DNA of 64,000 nucleotides from Mucilaginibacter sp. SMC90. GTDB lineage: Bacteria; Bacteroidota; Bacteroidia; Sphingobacteriales; Sphingobacteriaceae. The notes below the pieces were generated by a model, which worked only from the letters and a program-made list of their open reading frames with translations, ran no database searches and had not been told where the DNA came from. Every line of letters begins with the position of its first letter. The stretch's first letter is position 1. The translations under genes were made by a program, and so were the position numbers. Where the stretch lies: the NCBI RefSeq assembly GCF_022811725.1, contig NZ_CP094527.1:2480001-2544000 (forward strand). Direction: 5' to 3'. This document shows, piece after piece, positions 17,924-26,839 of this stretch.

Positions 17924-19156
17924 ATGGAAGTTACGACTAAAGGGGTAAAGGGCAGTCAGTTAAAAAATATGATCATCAAACGGCTTTATTTTAATAAGGC
18001 CATGTCATGTGCCGGACTGAGTGAGTTGTTTGATAAAAGTATCCCTTCAATAGCCAAGGCTATAAATGAGCTAATGCATGAGGGCTTTGTGGTTGAGCAA
18101 GGTTATGCCCCTTCAAGCGGTGGTCGCAGGCCATTGATGTATTCTGTTAAGGCAAATGCAATGCACATACTGGCCATTGCACTTGATCAGTTAACGGCAA
18201 GGATCCAGATGTTTGACCTCATGAACAACGCCGTAGCTGATATGCTTACCTTTGAGCTTAAACTGCTCAATAACCCCGAAGCTTTACCTAAACTGGTTGA
18301 AGAGATCAACAGGTACATTGCACATAGTGGTATCTCTAACGACAGAATTGCAGGCATTGGTATTGGTATGCCCGGATTTATAAATATTACAGAAGGTATT
18401 AACTACACCTATCTTGACGCCGGAGGACAAAGTTTAACGGCTTATCTTACATCAAAAACGGGTATAGCCACTTATATCGATAACGATTCGAGCCTTATAG
18501 CACTTGCAGAGCAAAAGTTTGGTATAGCCAAAGCTCAACAGGAAGTTATGGTAATAAACCTGGGCTGGGGTATTGGCCTGGGGATGATCGTAAACGGCAA
18601 GCTTTTCCGCGGTCACAACGGTTTTGCGGGCGAGTTGAGCCATATCCCGCTGTCAGAAGATGGTTCCCTTTGCGAATGCGGCAAGCGGGGCTGCCTTGAG
18701 GCCGAAGCATCAATGCTGGTAGTAGCCCGCAAAGCTATTGAAGGCATAAAAAAAGGCCGCGTAACCAGTTTAAAATACAATGAGGATGATCATTCCAAAT
18801 TAATGGGTGATGCCCTGATCGAAGCCGCTAATAACGGCGATCAGTTTGCTATTGAACTGCTTTCAGACGCTGGTTATAAAATAGGGAAGGCGCTTGCAAT
18901 CCTTATCCATATCATGAACCCGGCAATCATTGTTTTAAGCGGTCGCGGTGCCAAAGTTGCCAAAATATTAACCGCGCCCATGCAGCAGGCGTTACATAAA
19001 TATTGTATCCCGCGTTTGGCTGCCGGTACAGAACTGCTGGTATCCGAATTAGGCTTCGACGCTGAATTAATTGGCGCGGCTGTACTGGTAATGGAAAACT
19101 TTGACAGGGTAGTGAAGACTAAAGCCGTTAAAGCGGCCAAGAGCGCGGCCGCGTAA
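17924..19156 (+). CDS. ROK-family transcriptional regulator (NagC/XylR-like)
   Basis: Protein of 410 residues from the ATG at 17924; a TTG two codons upstream is the alternative. An N-terminal winged helix (LKNMIIKRLYFNKAMSCAGL, then SIPSIAKAINELMHEGFVV) is fused to a sugar-kinase-like ROK domain. The glycine-rich GIGIGMPGF and the zinc-site CECGKRGCLEAE near residue 250 are clear. Such proteins repress sugar uptake or catabolism genes, or act as kinases; the helix-turn-helix makes repressor more likely. No carbohydrate operon is adjacent, so the target is unknown. Confidence 0.88.
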   Translation: MEVTTKGVKGSQLKNMIIKRLYFNKAMSCAGLSELFDKSIPSIAKAINELMHEGFVVEQGYAPSSGGRRPLMYSVKANAMHILAIALDQLTARIQMFDLMNNAVADMLTFELKLLNNPEALPKLVEEINRYIAHSGISNDRIAGIGIGMPGFINITEGINYTYLDAGGQSLTAYLTSKTGIATYIDNDSSLIALAEQKFGIAKAQQEVMVINLGWGIGLGMIVNGKLFRGHNGFAGELSHIPLSEDGSLCECGKRGCLEAEASMLVVARKAIEGIKKGRVTSLKYNEDDHSKLMGDALIEAANNGDQFAIELLSDAGYKIGKALAILIHIMNPAIIVLSGRGAKVAKILTAPMQQALHKYCIPRLAAGTELLVSELGFDAELIGAAVLVMENFDRVVKTKAVKAAKSAAA

Positions 19157-19176
19157 GAGTAAAAATATTTAACGCG

Positions 19177-19292
19177 CGTCATTGCGAGTAACCATCAGGG
19201 GAATCCTGAAAAAAATCGCGATGACGTGCAAAAAATCATATTTGATAATCAGTCATTTACGATCACGTCATTATAAGGTACGAAGCAATCGC
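19177..19292. repeat. Degenerate copy of the CGTCATTGCGAGG palindrome family
   Basis: Two damaged pieces sit in the convergent gap between the ROK and lyase genes. The first is a hairpin with outer arms CGTCATTGCGA and TCGCGATGACG (19177-19226). The second is a left-arm-like piece (CGTCATTATAAGG, then TACGAAGCAATCGC) at 19266-19292. They look like an eroded or composite element. Confidence 0.55.
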
Positions 19293-19309
19293 ATGTTGTT
19301 TATTGGGTT

Positions 19310-20161
19310 TTACCCAAATACCCTCCCTGAATAATCCATCGCTTCCTTAAATTTATCCATATTAAGCCCCGAGGGCTCGTTTTGTGTGTTGAGGTAATCT
19401 ATCAGGTTTTCGGTAGCTATATTGCCCGTAAGGTCATCTTTGGCCATTGGGCAGCCGCCATAGCCTTTTAACGCTGTATCAAAACGTTTGCATCCACTTT
19501 GGTAAGCAGCAGCTATTTTGGGCTGCCAGGTATCAGGGGTTGAATGCAGGTGGATGCCAAACTCGGTATCGGGAAATAAACGACAAAGATTTGGGTAAAT
19601 GCTGCCGATCTGAGCTGCATCTGCAATGCCAATGGTATCGGCAAGCGCGATATACTTTACTCCTTCGTTAATCATTTTTTCTGCCCAGTGCTCAATGATG
19701 CCGGTGTTCCATTCATCGCCGTAAGGATTACCAAAACCCATAGAAAGGTAAACCAACAGGCTTTTGCCATTCTTATTACACAGTTCATTTATCCGCTGTA
19801 CCGTTTCAAAGGCCTGTTCAATGGTTGAGTTTGTATTTCGAAGCTGAAAAGTTTCAGATATGGAAAACGGATACCCCAAATAGGAGATCTCATGATGTTT
19901 TACCGCATCTTCGGCACCCCTGTAGTTGGCAATAATAGCCAGTAGTTTTGATCTTGTATTGCTCAGATCAAGCTTGGTTAGCACTTCAGCAGTATCCTGC
20001 AACTGGGGGATGGCTTTCGGCGATACAAAGCTGCCGAAATCTATCGTATCAAATCCAACCTGTAAAAGCAGGTTGATATATGCCGCCTTAATATCGGTGG
20101 GAATAAAATCATGAATGCCCTGCATGGCATCGCGGGGGCATTCGGTTATTTTGATTGCCAT
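19310..20161 (-). CDS. Hydroxymethylglutaryl-CoA lyase-like protein
   Basis: DRE-TIM aldolase-fold enzyme of 283 residues (ATG at 20161, not the upstream in-frame start at 20191). Catalytic elements include ECPRDAMQG near residue 6, SLLVYLSMGFGNPYGDEW, LADTIGIAD, the metal-ligand pair in GIHLHST and the active-site cysteine in GYGGCPMAKDDLTGN. The match to the GGCP loop supports HMG-CoA lyase, which cleaves HMG-CoA to acetyl-CoA and acetoacetate. No other leucine-degradation gene is next to it, so a related acyl-CoA lyase is possible. Confidence 0.85.
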   Translation of the reverse strand: MAIKITECPRDAMQGIHDFIPTDIKAAYINLLLQVGFDTIDFGSFVSPKAIPQLQDTAEVLTKLDLSNTRSKLLAIIANYRGAEDAVKHHEISYLGYPFSISETFQLRNTNSTIEQAFETVQRINELCNKNGKSLLVYLSMGFGNPYGDEWNTGIIEHWAEKMINEGVKYIALADTIGIADAAQIGSIYPNLCRLFPDTEFGIHLHSTPDTWQPKIAAAYQSGCKRFDTALKGYGGCPMAKDDLTGNIATENLIDYLNTQNEPSGLNMDKFKEAMDYSGRVFG

Positions 20162-20206
20162 TATTTTGAATACTAAATATAGTTGATCCAAAGGCTAAAT
20201 AAACGC

Positions 20207-20300
20207 CGTCATTGCGAGGAACGAAGCAATCCCCAATTGGCAAAGAAGCCATGTATGTGCCTCTGTATAGTTCGGGATTGCTTCGTTCCTCGCAATGACG
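20207..20300. repeat. Palindromic interspersed element, CGTCATTGCGAGG family, copy A (94 bp)
   Basis: Two 27-base arms match perfectly, around a 40-base centre. The arm starts CGTCATTGCGAGG and continues ACGAAGCAATCCC after a variable base (A here, paired to T). It is located just upstream of the HMG-CoA lyase-like gene and downstream of NDH-2. Confidence 0.85.
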
Positions 20301-20387
20301 CTTTTTTACTATGGATTTAAATGGTTTTGAATCTAAAGTAAAAAAAATATGGTTGTATTCTGATGTTTCTAACGTAGAACTTCAATC

Positions 20388-21701
20388 TCAATCAACCGTA
20401 TTAGGCAAATGCTCGTCTTCGGTTAAACCTTCACGTTCAAATTTGCGGATTATAAGCCTTGTGCCGCCATTATAGGTTATATAGCTCGATACCCAGTTAA
20501 TAAACACGATGACCTTGTTACGGCCTCCTAACAGCGATATCAGGTGCACAAACATCCATACCAGCCACGCAAAAAATCCCTGAAACTTCACTTTGCCTAA
20601 ATCGGCCACCGCTTTATTACGGCCAATGGTTGCCAATGAGCCCTTATCATTGTATTTAAATGGTGAGGTTTGTTCTCCATTAATAATATGGATGATGTTT
20701 TTGGCTACATGCTGGCCCATTTGTATGGCTACCTGGGCTACTCCGGGATGGCCTTTCGGTGTTTCATCGGTAATCATGGCTGCAACGTCGCCAATGGCAA
20801 ATATGTTATTGAAACCTGCCACCCTGCCAACGCTATCCACTTTTATCCGGTTTCCACGTTCAATTACATCTTTATCAAAGCCTTCGGGTACCACACCCAT
20901 TACCCCGGCACTCCAGATCACATTTTTAGTACGGATGCTTTTGCCGCCTTCAAATTTAATTTCTTCTCCGTCATAGCTTTCAACCTTTACACCGGTTAGC
21001 ACTTCAACCCCCATGTTGGTGAGGAAGGTGCGTGCCGCGTTTGATGCCTGGTCAGAGAATGGTCCCAGTACTTTCGGCAAAAAGTCTACCAGGTAAACCT
21101 TCATGTCTTCTTTTTTAAGCTCGGGGTAATCTTTGGTTAAAACATGATTACGTAGCTCGGCCAGTGAGCCGGCAAGCTCAACACCGGTTGGCCCGGCACC
21201 CACCAGTACAAAAGTAAGGTAGGGGTCACGCTCGGCCTTGCCAACTTTAAGCAGGGCTTCCTCAATATTCTGCAAAATAGAATACCGGAGGTTCAGCGCC
21301 TCAGGTATCGATTTCATTGGCATGGAATAATGTTCAATATCCTTGTTGCCAAAAAAGTTGGTGGTTGAACCTGTTGCTATCACCAGGTAATCATAGGCTA
21401 TATTGCCTATGGTAGTTTCAAGTATATTGCTGTCGGCATCAACCCTGGTTACTTCGGCTATCCTGAAGCGGAAGTTTTTTTGACTTGCAAAATTCTTGCG
21501 AAGGGAAAAAGCGATTGACTCCGATTCAAGACTGCCCATCGCAACCTGGTATAAAAGGGGTTGAAATGTATGGTAGTTGTGTTTATCAAGCATCAAAACA
21601 TCTACTGGCTTATCCTTTAGCTGTTTTGCTACCTGCAGGCCGCCGAAGCCGCCGCCTACGATCACTACAAGAGGAAATTTTGAATTATTTGATGTGTTCA
21701 T
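20388..21701 (-). CDS. ndh: NAD(P)/FAD-dependent oxidoreductase, type II NADH dehydrogenase (NDH-2)
   Basis: Protein of 437 residues that transfers electrons from NADH to quinone at the membrane without pumping protons. The first dinucleotide fold is VVIVGGGFGGLQVAKQL near residues 13-29 and the second LVGAGPTGVELAGSLAEL near 165. The quinone-site region AIQMGQHVAKNI follows, and the C-terminal amphipathic/hydrophobic tail (FFAWLVWMFVHLISLLGG) is typical of membrane-attached NDH-2. Its stop is 243 bases upstream of a terminator belonging to the next locus. No complex I genes are in view. Confidence 0.9.
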   Translation of the reverse strand: MNTSNNSKFPLVVIVGGGFGGLQVAKQLKDKPVDVLMLDKHNYHTFQPLLYQVAMGSLESESIAFSLRKNFASQKNFRFRIAEVTRVDADSNILETTIGNIAYDYLVIATGSTTNFFGNKDIEHYSMPMKSIPEALNLRYSILQNIEEALLKVGKAERDPYLTFVLVGAGPTGVELAGSLAELRNHVLTKDYPELKKEDMKVYLVDFLPKVLGPFSDQASNAARTFLTNMGVEVLTGVKVESYDGEEIKFEGGKSIRTKNVIWSAGVMGVVPEGFDKDVIERGNRIKVDSVGRVAGFNNIFAIGDVAAMITDETPKGHPGVAQVAIQMGQHVAKNIIHIINGEQTSPFKYNDKGSLATIGRNKAVADLGKVKFQGFFAWLVWMFVHLISLLGGRNKVIVFINWVSSYITYNGGTRLIIRKFEREGLTEDEHLPNTVD

Positions 21702-21893
21702 TTGTGCAGGTTATCTGTTTAAAAACTTTTTAAAGGCCAGGTGTGCGTTTTGGGAGCGTAGCGCAATCTCCGTGCCGTCGATTATTTTTTGTATGATTAT
21801 ACGGTGCAAGTATACCTCATTGTACGCGATATGCAACACCATCTGTCGGTGATATTATAGGTTTTTACGAGTATTATGGCGGCACCTGTCAAC

Positions 21894-21925
21894 AAAAAAG
21901 GCCCCAAATTACTTTGGAGCCTTTT
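21894..21925. terminator. Terminator downstream of secDF
   Basis: Stem GGCCCCAAA / TTTGGAGCC (one mismatch) with a four-base loop. It is flanked by an A-run and a T-run and lies 25 bases after the secDF stop on the minus strand. Confidence 0.75.
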
Positions 21926-21945
21926 AATAATTTTATTCTTTTATA

Positions 21946-24936
21946 TTATTTGAGGTCTTTCTTTCCAAAGTCAACGATCACAGGTGTTGCCACACAGATC
22001 GACGAGTATGTACCGAAAAGTACACCAATTAATAACGCGAATGAGAAGCCTTTGATAACGTCACCACCAAAGATGAACAACACTAACAATACGAATACCA
22101 CGGTTAATGCTGTGATAATGGTACGGCTCAACGTGCTGTTGATAGCTTTGTTAATAACATCTTCAGGTTTTTCGTCCTTGGTAGAGTGCTCAAGGAACTC
22201 GCGGATCCTGTCAAATACTACCACGGTATCGTTAATTGAATAACCAATAACCGTTAATATCGCTGCGATAAACGCCTGGTCAATATCCAGTGAGAACGGA
22301 AGGAAACCATTGAATAATGAGAAGAACGATAGTACCAATAAAGCATCGTGAGCAGTTGCGATCATCGCACCTAAGCTGAACTGCCATTTGCGGAAACGGA
22401 TCAGGATATAAGCCGAGATCACAAATATGGCAAACAATACGGTATAGATAGCTGATGTTTTTAACTCGTCGGCAATAGTAGCACTTACTTTTGAACCACC
22501 TAAAATGTTACTGTCGGTAATTTTAGTTTCGGGTTTGCTGGCCAGTTTGCTAACAAGGGTAGCCCTTACTTTAACGTCAGCAGCCGTTGAGTTATCGTTG
22601 AACAGGTAGTTGGTAGTGATACTGAACTTATCGGTACCCATGGTTTTAACTTCGGTACTGCGGCCTAATGTAGCGTCGATAGCGTCGTGGATCTGCTCGG
22701 TAGTAACTGTTTTGTTAGGGAAGCTAACAATGTAGTTACGGCCGCCCTCAAAGTCAACACCATAAGTAAAGCCACGGGTGAAGATAGAAACCAAACCGGC
22801 TGCGATAAATATACCTGAGAAAATATAGAACTTACCACGATTTTTTACGAATGCGAAGTTTGCATTTTTAAAGGTATGTGAACTCCATGGGTTTGAGAAT
22901 TTGATGTCCATGCCTTTATCAAGCATCCACTCAAATATAACCCTTGAGATCAATAATGAACAGAACAATGAAGTTGCGATACCGATCATCAATGTAGTTG
23001 CAAAACCCTGGATAGGACCTGAACCGAATACAAACAGGATCAAACCGGTAAGGAAAGTACTGATCTGTGAGTCGAGGATTGAAGGTAAAGCGTGTTTGAA
23101 ACCGTCAGAAACAGCAACCCTTAATGATTTGCCTAAACCAAGCTCTTCACGTACACGTTCGTAAACCAATACGTTAGCATCTACCGCTATACCTAAGGTT
23201 AATACGATACCTGCAACACCTGGTACAGTTAATACCGCGCCTAAGCTGGTTAAAACGCCCATCAGGAAGAAGATGTTGATGATCACCGCAACTACCGCTA
23301 CAGTACCCGCACGGTTGTAGTAAGCGATCATGAAGATCAATACCACTACTAAACCTAAGATACTTGAAGTGATACCCGCAGAGATAGCCTCCTGACCTAA
23401 TGACGGACCTACAATTGACTCAGATACGATGTGGGCAGGAGCCGGTAAACGGCCTGCTTTTAATACGTTGGCTAAGTCATGAGTGTCATCAATGGTAAAG
23501 TTACCAGAGATTGATGATACGCCACCAGAGATTTCATTCTGAACGGTAGGGGCAGAGTATACGTTATCGTCCAAAACAATGGCGATAGCTTTTTTGTTGG
23601 TGCCTGATGATGCTTCGGCAGTAACAGCACGCCATTTTTGAGCACCTTCCGAGTTCATGATCATCACAACCTCCGGGCTGCCTTTCTGATCGTTATCAGC
23701 ACGGGCGTCGTTAATTACAGAGCCTGACAGTACCGGGCCGTTTTCGGCACCAGTAAGTTTGATGGCATATAATGCAAAAGTTTTAGTGTTTTTAATAGGT
23801 TTTACTTCCCACAAAAATTTGATATTGCGTGGAATAACCGCTAAAACATCGGCACTGTGCAGGTATGAGTTAACTTTTGCAGTATCTTGTAATGGAGCGT
23901 AACCAACAACCGGGCCCTGGCCTAATTGCTGCTGACCGTTTGCACCCTGGCCAACGTTTAATGACATCACTGCAAACAGCGGGTGCTGAGCAGCTAATTT
24001 TGTTTTGCTTAATGAAGCAGCTGAAGTATCGTTTTTAGCAGCGTTCTTTTGAACTTTGCTTAACAGTGAACCACCTTTGGTGGTATCGGCTTTTGCAGCA
24101 GCAATGTTAGCAGCAGTATCGGCTTTTGCTGATTTACCTGTATCGGCTTTAGCTGTTTTGCTTTTTGCGGCAAGCAGGTTGTCAACGTTGATCAGGTATT
24201 GGTAAGCCTCTGCGTTATCAAAAGTTTCGTAAAACTCCAATTTAGCAGTACCTGAAAGTAATTTACGAACACGCTCCGGTTCTTTAACGCCAGGCAGCTC
24301 AACCAAAATCCTGTTTGAACCTTGTTGTAACTGGATGTTAGGCTGGGTTACACCAAACTGGTTAATACGGGTGTTCAATACGGTGAATGATTGTTTTACC
24401 GCTGTTGAAGCCAGGTCCTCAAGATAAGTTTTAACCTCACTGTTTGAAGCGTTAAACTTCAGGTGGTCCTGGTTATCTTTTGTTGAAAAGATAGAAGCAA
24501 GCTTACCGTTAGGGTTTAGCTTTTCGTATTCGCTTACAAATAATGCAACGTAATCCTTTTGACTGGTTTGCGCGTTAGCCTGTAATTTATTGGCATTTGC
24601 CAAAGCCTGATTAAAAGTAGCATCCGGATTGTCGTTTGCTATTTTACGTATTACTTCATCAAGCTGGATCTGCATGGTAACGTTCATACCACCTTTAAGA
24701 TCGAGACCCAATGCAATTTCCCTTTGCTTTACGTAAGCGTAATCATGTTTAAATAGCGGATAAACCGGTTGGTTGGAAATTGAATCCAAATAAGTTCTTT
24801 CTTTGGTAGAGTCTCCCTTTGAATATACTTTGGCATCACTCTCAACTTTATGGGCCACCCACGTAAATGATAGCTGGTATAAGCACACCACTGCCAGTAG
24901 TATGGCGAAAAATTTAATAACCCCTTTGCCTTGCAT
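21946..24936 (-). CDS. secDF: Fused protein translocase subunit SecDF
   Basis: Fused SecD-SecF of 996 residues that uses the proton gradient to help export preproteins through SecYEG. The SecD half has an N-terminal span (FAILLAVVCLYQLSFTW), the DLKGGMNV motif near residue 79 and the periplasmic domain. The SecF half begins near residue 690 with GKFYIFSGIFIAAGLVSIFTRG and has the SecF motif GVDFEGGRNY. Twelve spans in total are expected. A Lys/Ala/Asp/Thr-rich insertion with repeated AKADT words (residues about 257-313) lies within the periplasmic region of SecD. It is single-gene, with its own promoter and terminator. Confidence 0.95.
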   Translation of the reverse strand: MQGKGVIKFFAILLAVVCLYQLSFTWVAHKVESDAKVYSKGDSTKERTYLDSISNQPVYPLFKHDYAYVKQREIALGLDLKGGMNVTMQIQLDEVIRKIANDNPDATFNQALANANKLQANAQTSQKDYVALFVSEYEKLNPNGKLASIFSTKDNQDHLKFNASNSEVKTYLEDLASTAVKQSFTVLNTRINQFGVTQPNIQLQQGSNRILVELPGVKEPERVRKLLSGTAKLEFYETFDNAEAYQYLINVDNLLAAKSKTAKADTGKSAKADTAANIAAAKADTTKGGSLLSKVQKNAAKNDTSAASLSKTKLAAQHPLFAVMSLNVGQGANGQQQLGQGPVVGYAPLQDTAKVNSYLHSADVLAVIPRNIKFLWEVKPIKNTKTFALYAIKLTGAENGPVLSGSVINDARADNDQKGSPEVVMIMNSEGAQKWRAVTAEASSGTNKKAIAIVLDDNVYSAPTVQNEISGGVSSISGNFTIDDTHDLANVLKAGRLPAPAHIVSESIVGPSLGQEAISAGITSSILGLVVVLIFMIAYYNRAGTVAVVAVIINIFFLMGVLTSLGAVLTVPGVAGIVLTLGIAVDANVLVYERVREELGLGKSLRVAVSDGFKHALPSILDSQISTFLTGLILFVFGSGPIQGFATTLMIGIATSLFCSLLISRVIFEWMLDKGMDIKFSNPWSSHTFKNANFAFVKNRGKFYIFSGIFIAAGLVSIFTRGFTYGVDFEGGRNYIVSFPNKTVTTEQIHDAIDATLGRSTEVKTMGTDKFSITTNYLFNDNSTAADVKVRATLVSKLASKPETKITDSNILGGSKVSATIADELKTSAIYTVLFAIFVISAYILIRFRKWQFSLGAMIATAHDALLVLSFFSLFNGFLPFSLDIDQAFIAAILTVIGYSINDTVVVFDRIREFLEHSTKDEKPEDVINKAINSTLSRTIITALTVVFVLLVLFIFGGDVIKGFSFALLIGVLFGTYSSICVATPVIVDFGKKDLK

Positions 24937-24988
24937 TGAATTTGTAATATGTAATAAATTAGTTTATAAGCTTTTTTTAATAAGGGAG

Positions 24989-25017
24989 CAAATCTAATAA
25001 AATTTCGTAAGCACAAA
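24989..25017 (-). promoter_or_regulatory. Bacteroidota promoter for secDF
   Basis: Read on the minus strand, TTTG is followed after 17 bases by TAGATTTG, an exact TAnnTTTG. The -7 box is about 53 bases from the secDF start codon. This is the only promoter in the window where both boxes fit. Confidence 0.65.
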
Positions 25018-25051
25018 ATTTTAAATTAAAACAAAATCATGACAAAAAATG

Positions 25052-25534
25052 TTAGCGACGTTCAAGTGTGATAAATGAATATTTATACTTGTTTTTTTCG
25101 TCGGGCTCAAAATCTTCACGATCTTTTTCCTGCCACTCATCAGAATTTAACTCGGGGAAGAATGTGTCCCCTTCAAAATCCTGGTCAATTATGGTGAGAT
25201 AGATGCGGTTTGTAAGCGGAATAGATTGGCGGTAAATCTCGGCACCGCCAACAATAAAAACTTCGTCCTCAGTTTTGCAAAGCTCAATAGCGGCTTCAAC
25301 AGAAGGTACCACCTCACAACCTTCAATACTGATGGCTTGCCGGGTAATGACGATGTTGCGGCGTTTAGGCAACGGCTTGCCAACCGAATCAAAAGTTTTG
25401 CGCCCCATGATCACGGTATGCCCGGTAGTAACATCCTTAAAATGTTTCAGATCATTAGGCAGGTACCAGAGTAATTTATTGTCTTTACCAATAGCGTGGT
25501 TTTTAGCTATGGCTACGATTATAGATAATATCAT
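25052..25534 (-). CDS. folA: Dihydrofolate reductase
   Basis: DHFR of 160 residues that reduces dihydrofolate to tetrahydrofolate with NADPH. The recognisable blocks are SIIVAIAKNHAIGKDNKLLW, WYLPNDLKHFKDVT with the catalytic acidic residue (D), GRKTFDSVGKPLPKRRNIV and EVFIVGGAEIYRQ. The length fits the chromosomal type. It is upstream of thyA with a 238-base gap packed with repeats, so cotranscription with thyA is possible: ThyA makes dihydrofolate, which FolA recycles. Confidence 0.95.
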   Translation of the reverse strand: MILSIIVAIAKNHAIGKDNKLLWYLPNDLKHFKDVTTGHTVIMGRKTFDSVGKPLPKRRNIVITRQAISIEGCEVVPSVEAAIELCKTEDEVFIVGGAEIYRQSIPLTNRIYLTIIDQDFEGDTFFPELNSDEWQEKDREDFEPDEKNKYKYSFITLERR

Positions 25535-25772
25535 TAGTTCATTTGTTCAAGGTTCATTGGTACAGAGCATATGAACCTTTATTTTTCAATACGTCATTGC
25601 GAGGTACGAAGCAATCCCCTATTAACAGAGCCACTCTGTATAGTTTGGGATTGCTTCGTACCTCGCAATGACGGGTAGTTTTTTAATTCTGTAAGGATAA
25701 CAAAATTCTGTTAAAATCTTAAACTCAATCTACACCTTACACCAATGAACGAATGAACCAGTGAACAAATGA
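25532..25772. repeat. Inverted GTTCATT word repeats flanking a palindrome
   Basis: From the folA start codon the plus strand runs into degenerate GTTCATT words (25532-25560). The complementary form, GAATGAACCAGTGAAC, occupies 25741-25772 and ends directly before the thyA stop. The CGTCATTGCGAGG palindrome copy B lies between the two arms. Confidence 0.75.
25592..25673. repeat. Palindromic interspersed element, CGTCATTGCGAGG family, copy B (82 bp)
   Basis: 27-base perfect arms, with the variable arm base T paired to A. The centre is twelve bases shorter than in copies A and C, and ends in the shared CTCTGTATAGTTTGGGATTG segment. Confidence 0.85.
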
Positions 25773-26594
25773 CTACACAGCCACTTCGGCCTTAATATGC
25801 GGCCACGGATCATAGTTCTCCAAAGTGAAATCTTCAAACTTAAATGAGAAGATATCTTTAACCTCCGGGTTGATCTTCATGGTTGGCAGTGGGCGCGGAT
25901 CGCGGCTTAGTTGCAGGCGGGCCTGGTCCATGTGATTGTTGTAAAGGTGAGCGTCGCCGAAGGTGTGCACAAAGTCGCCAAGGTCAAGGTCACATACCTG
26001 TGCCATCATCATGGTGAGCAATGCATACGAAGCTATATTGAATGGAACGCCAAGGAAAATATCTGCGCTTCGTTGATATAGCTGGCATGATAACTTTCCT
26101 TTTGTTTCGCCTTTGGAGATATCCGGTGGAGCCACATAAAACTGGAACAAACTATGGCATGGCGGCAGGGCCATCTGGTTAACCTCGGCAACGTTCCATG
26201 CCGATACAATAATGCGGCGCGAATCAGGATTGTTTTTAAGCTGGTTCACTACCTGCTGGATCTGGTCGATATGACCGCCATCAGGTGTTGGCCATGAGCG
26301 CCACTGTTTGCCGTACACCGGGCCAAGGTCGCCGTTTTCGTCGGCCCATTCGTCCCAGATCCGCACGCCGTTTTCTTTCAGGTAACGGATATTACTGTCG
26401 CCGCTCAAAAACCAGATGAGCTCGTGAATAATTGATTTGAGGTGGAGCTTTTTGGTGGTCACCATCGGGAAACCATCCTTAAGGTTGAAACGCATCTGGT
26501 AGCCAAACACACTTACCGTACCGGTGCCGGTTCTGTCATGCTTCTGCGCGCCGGTTTCCATCACATGTCTCATCAGGTCGAGATACTGTTTCAT
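25773..26594 (-). CDS. thyA: Thymidylate synthase
   Basis: Enzyme of 273 residues that makes dTMP from dUMP using methylene-tetrahydrofolate. Signature blocks are [34 protein letters not shown], the catalytic cysteine in [14 protein letters not shown] near residue 154, and [20 protein letters not shown]. The chain is about nine residues longer than E. coli ThyA, mostly from a short insertion after the cysteine ([13 protein letters not shown]). It is in the same direction as folA. Confidence 0.96.
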   Translation of the reverse strand: MKQYLDLMRHVMETGAQKHDRTGTGTVSVFGYQMRFNLKDGFPMVTTKKLHLKSIIHELIWFLSGDSNIRYLKENGVRIWDEWADENGDLGPVYGKQWRSWPTPDGGHIDQIQQVVNQLKNNPDSRRIIVSAWNVAEVNQMALPPCHSLFQFYVAPPDISKGETKGKLSCQLYQRSADIFLGVPFNIASYALLTMMMAQVCDLDLGDFVHTFGDAHLYNNHMDQARLQLSRDPRPLPTMKINPEVKDIFSFKFEDFTLENYDPWPHIKAEVAV

Positions 26595-26605
26595 TTTATT
26601 TTATT

Positions 26606-26758
26606 TAGTTCATTTGTTCAATTGTTCATTAGTTCATTGGTGCTTGTTTGTGGGTTAATAGACGAGTAAATCTGACCGACGTAGTTTTAATACGAGCGAT
26701 ACCAATGAACCAGTGAACTAATGAACCAGTGAACGACCAAACCAATGAACTAATGAAC
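26606..26758. repeat. Inverted GTTCATT word repeats between thyA and ispE
   Basis: One arm (26606-26640) reads GTTCATTTGTTCAATTG and the like. The other (26701-26758) is the complementary GAACCAGTGAACTAATG form. They occupy most of the divergent gap between the two start codons, the only divergent gap seen with this repeat type. Confidence 0.7.
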
Positions 26759-26785
26759 ATTTTCAGAGGGCAAAGAAAAATAATC

Positions 26786-26793
26786 TACCTTTG
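26786..26793 (+). promoter_or_regulatory. Bacteroidota -7 element for ispE
   Basis: TACCTTTG, an exact TAnnTTTG match, lies 47 bases before the ispE start, directly after the word repeats. No clear TTTG -33 box is present. Confidence 0.45.
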
Positions 26794-26839
26794 GTTTCCT
26801 ACTGATGTTAGCAAATACATCACGTGTTAATTACTTTGT

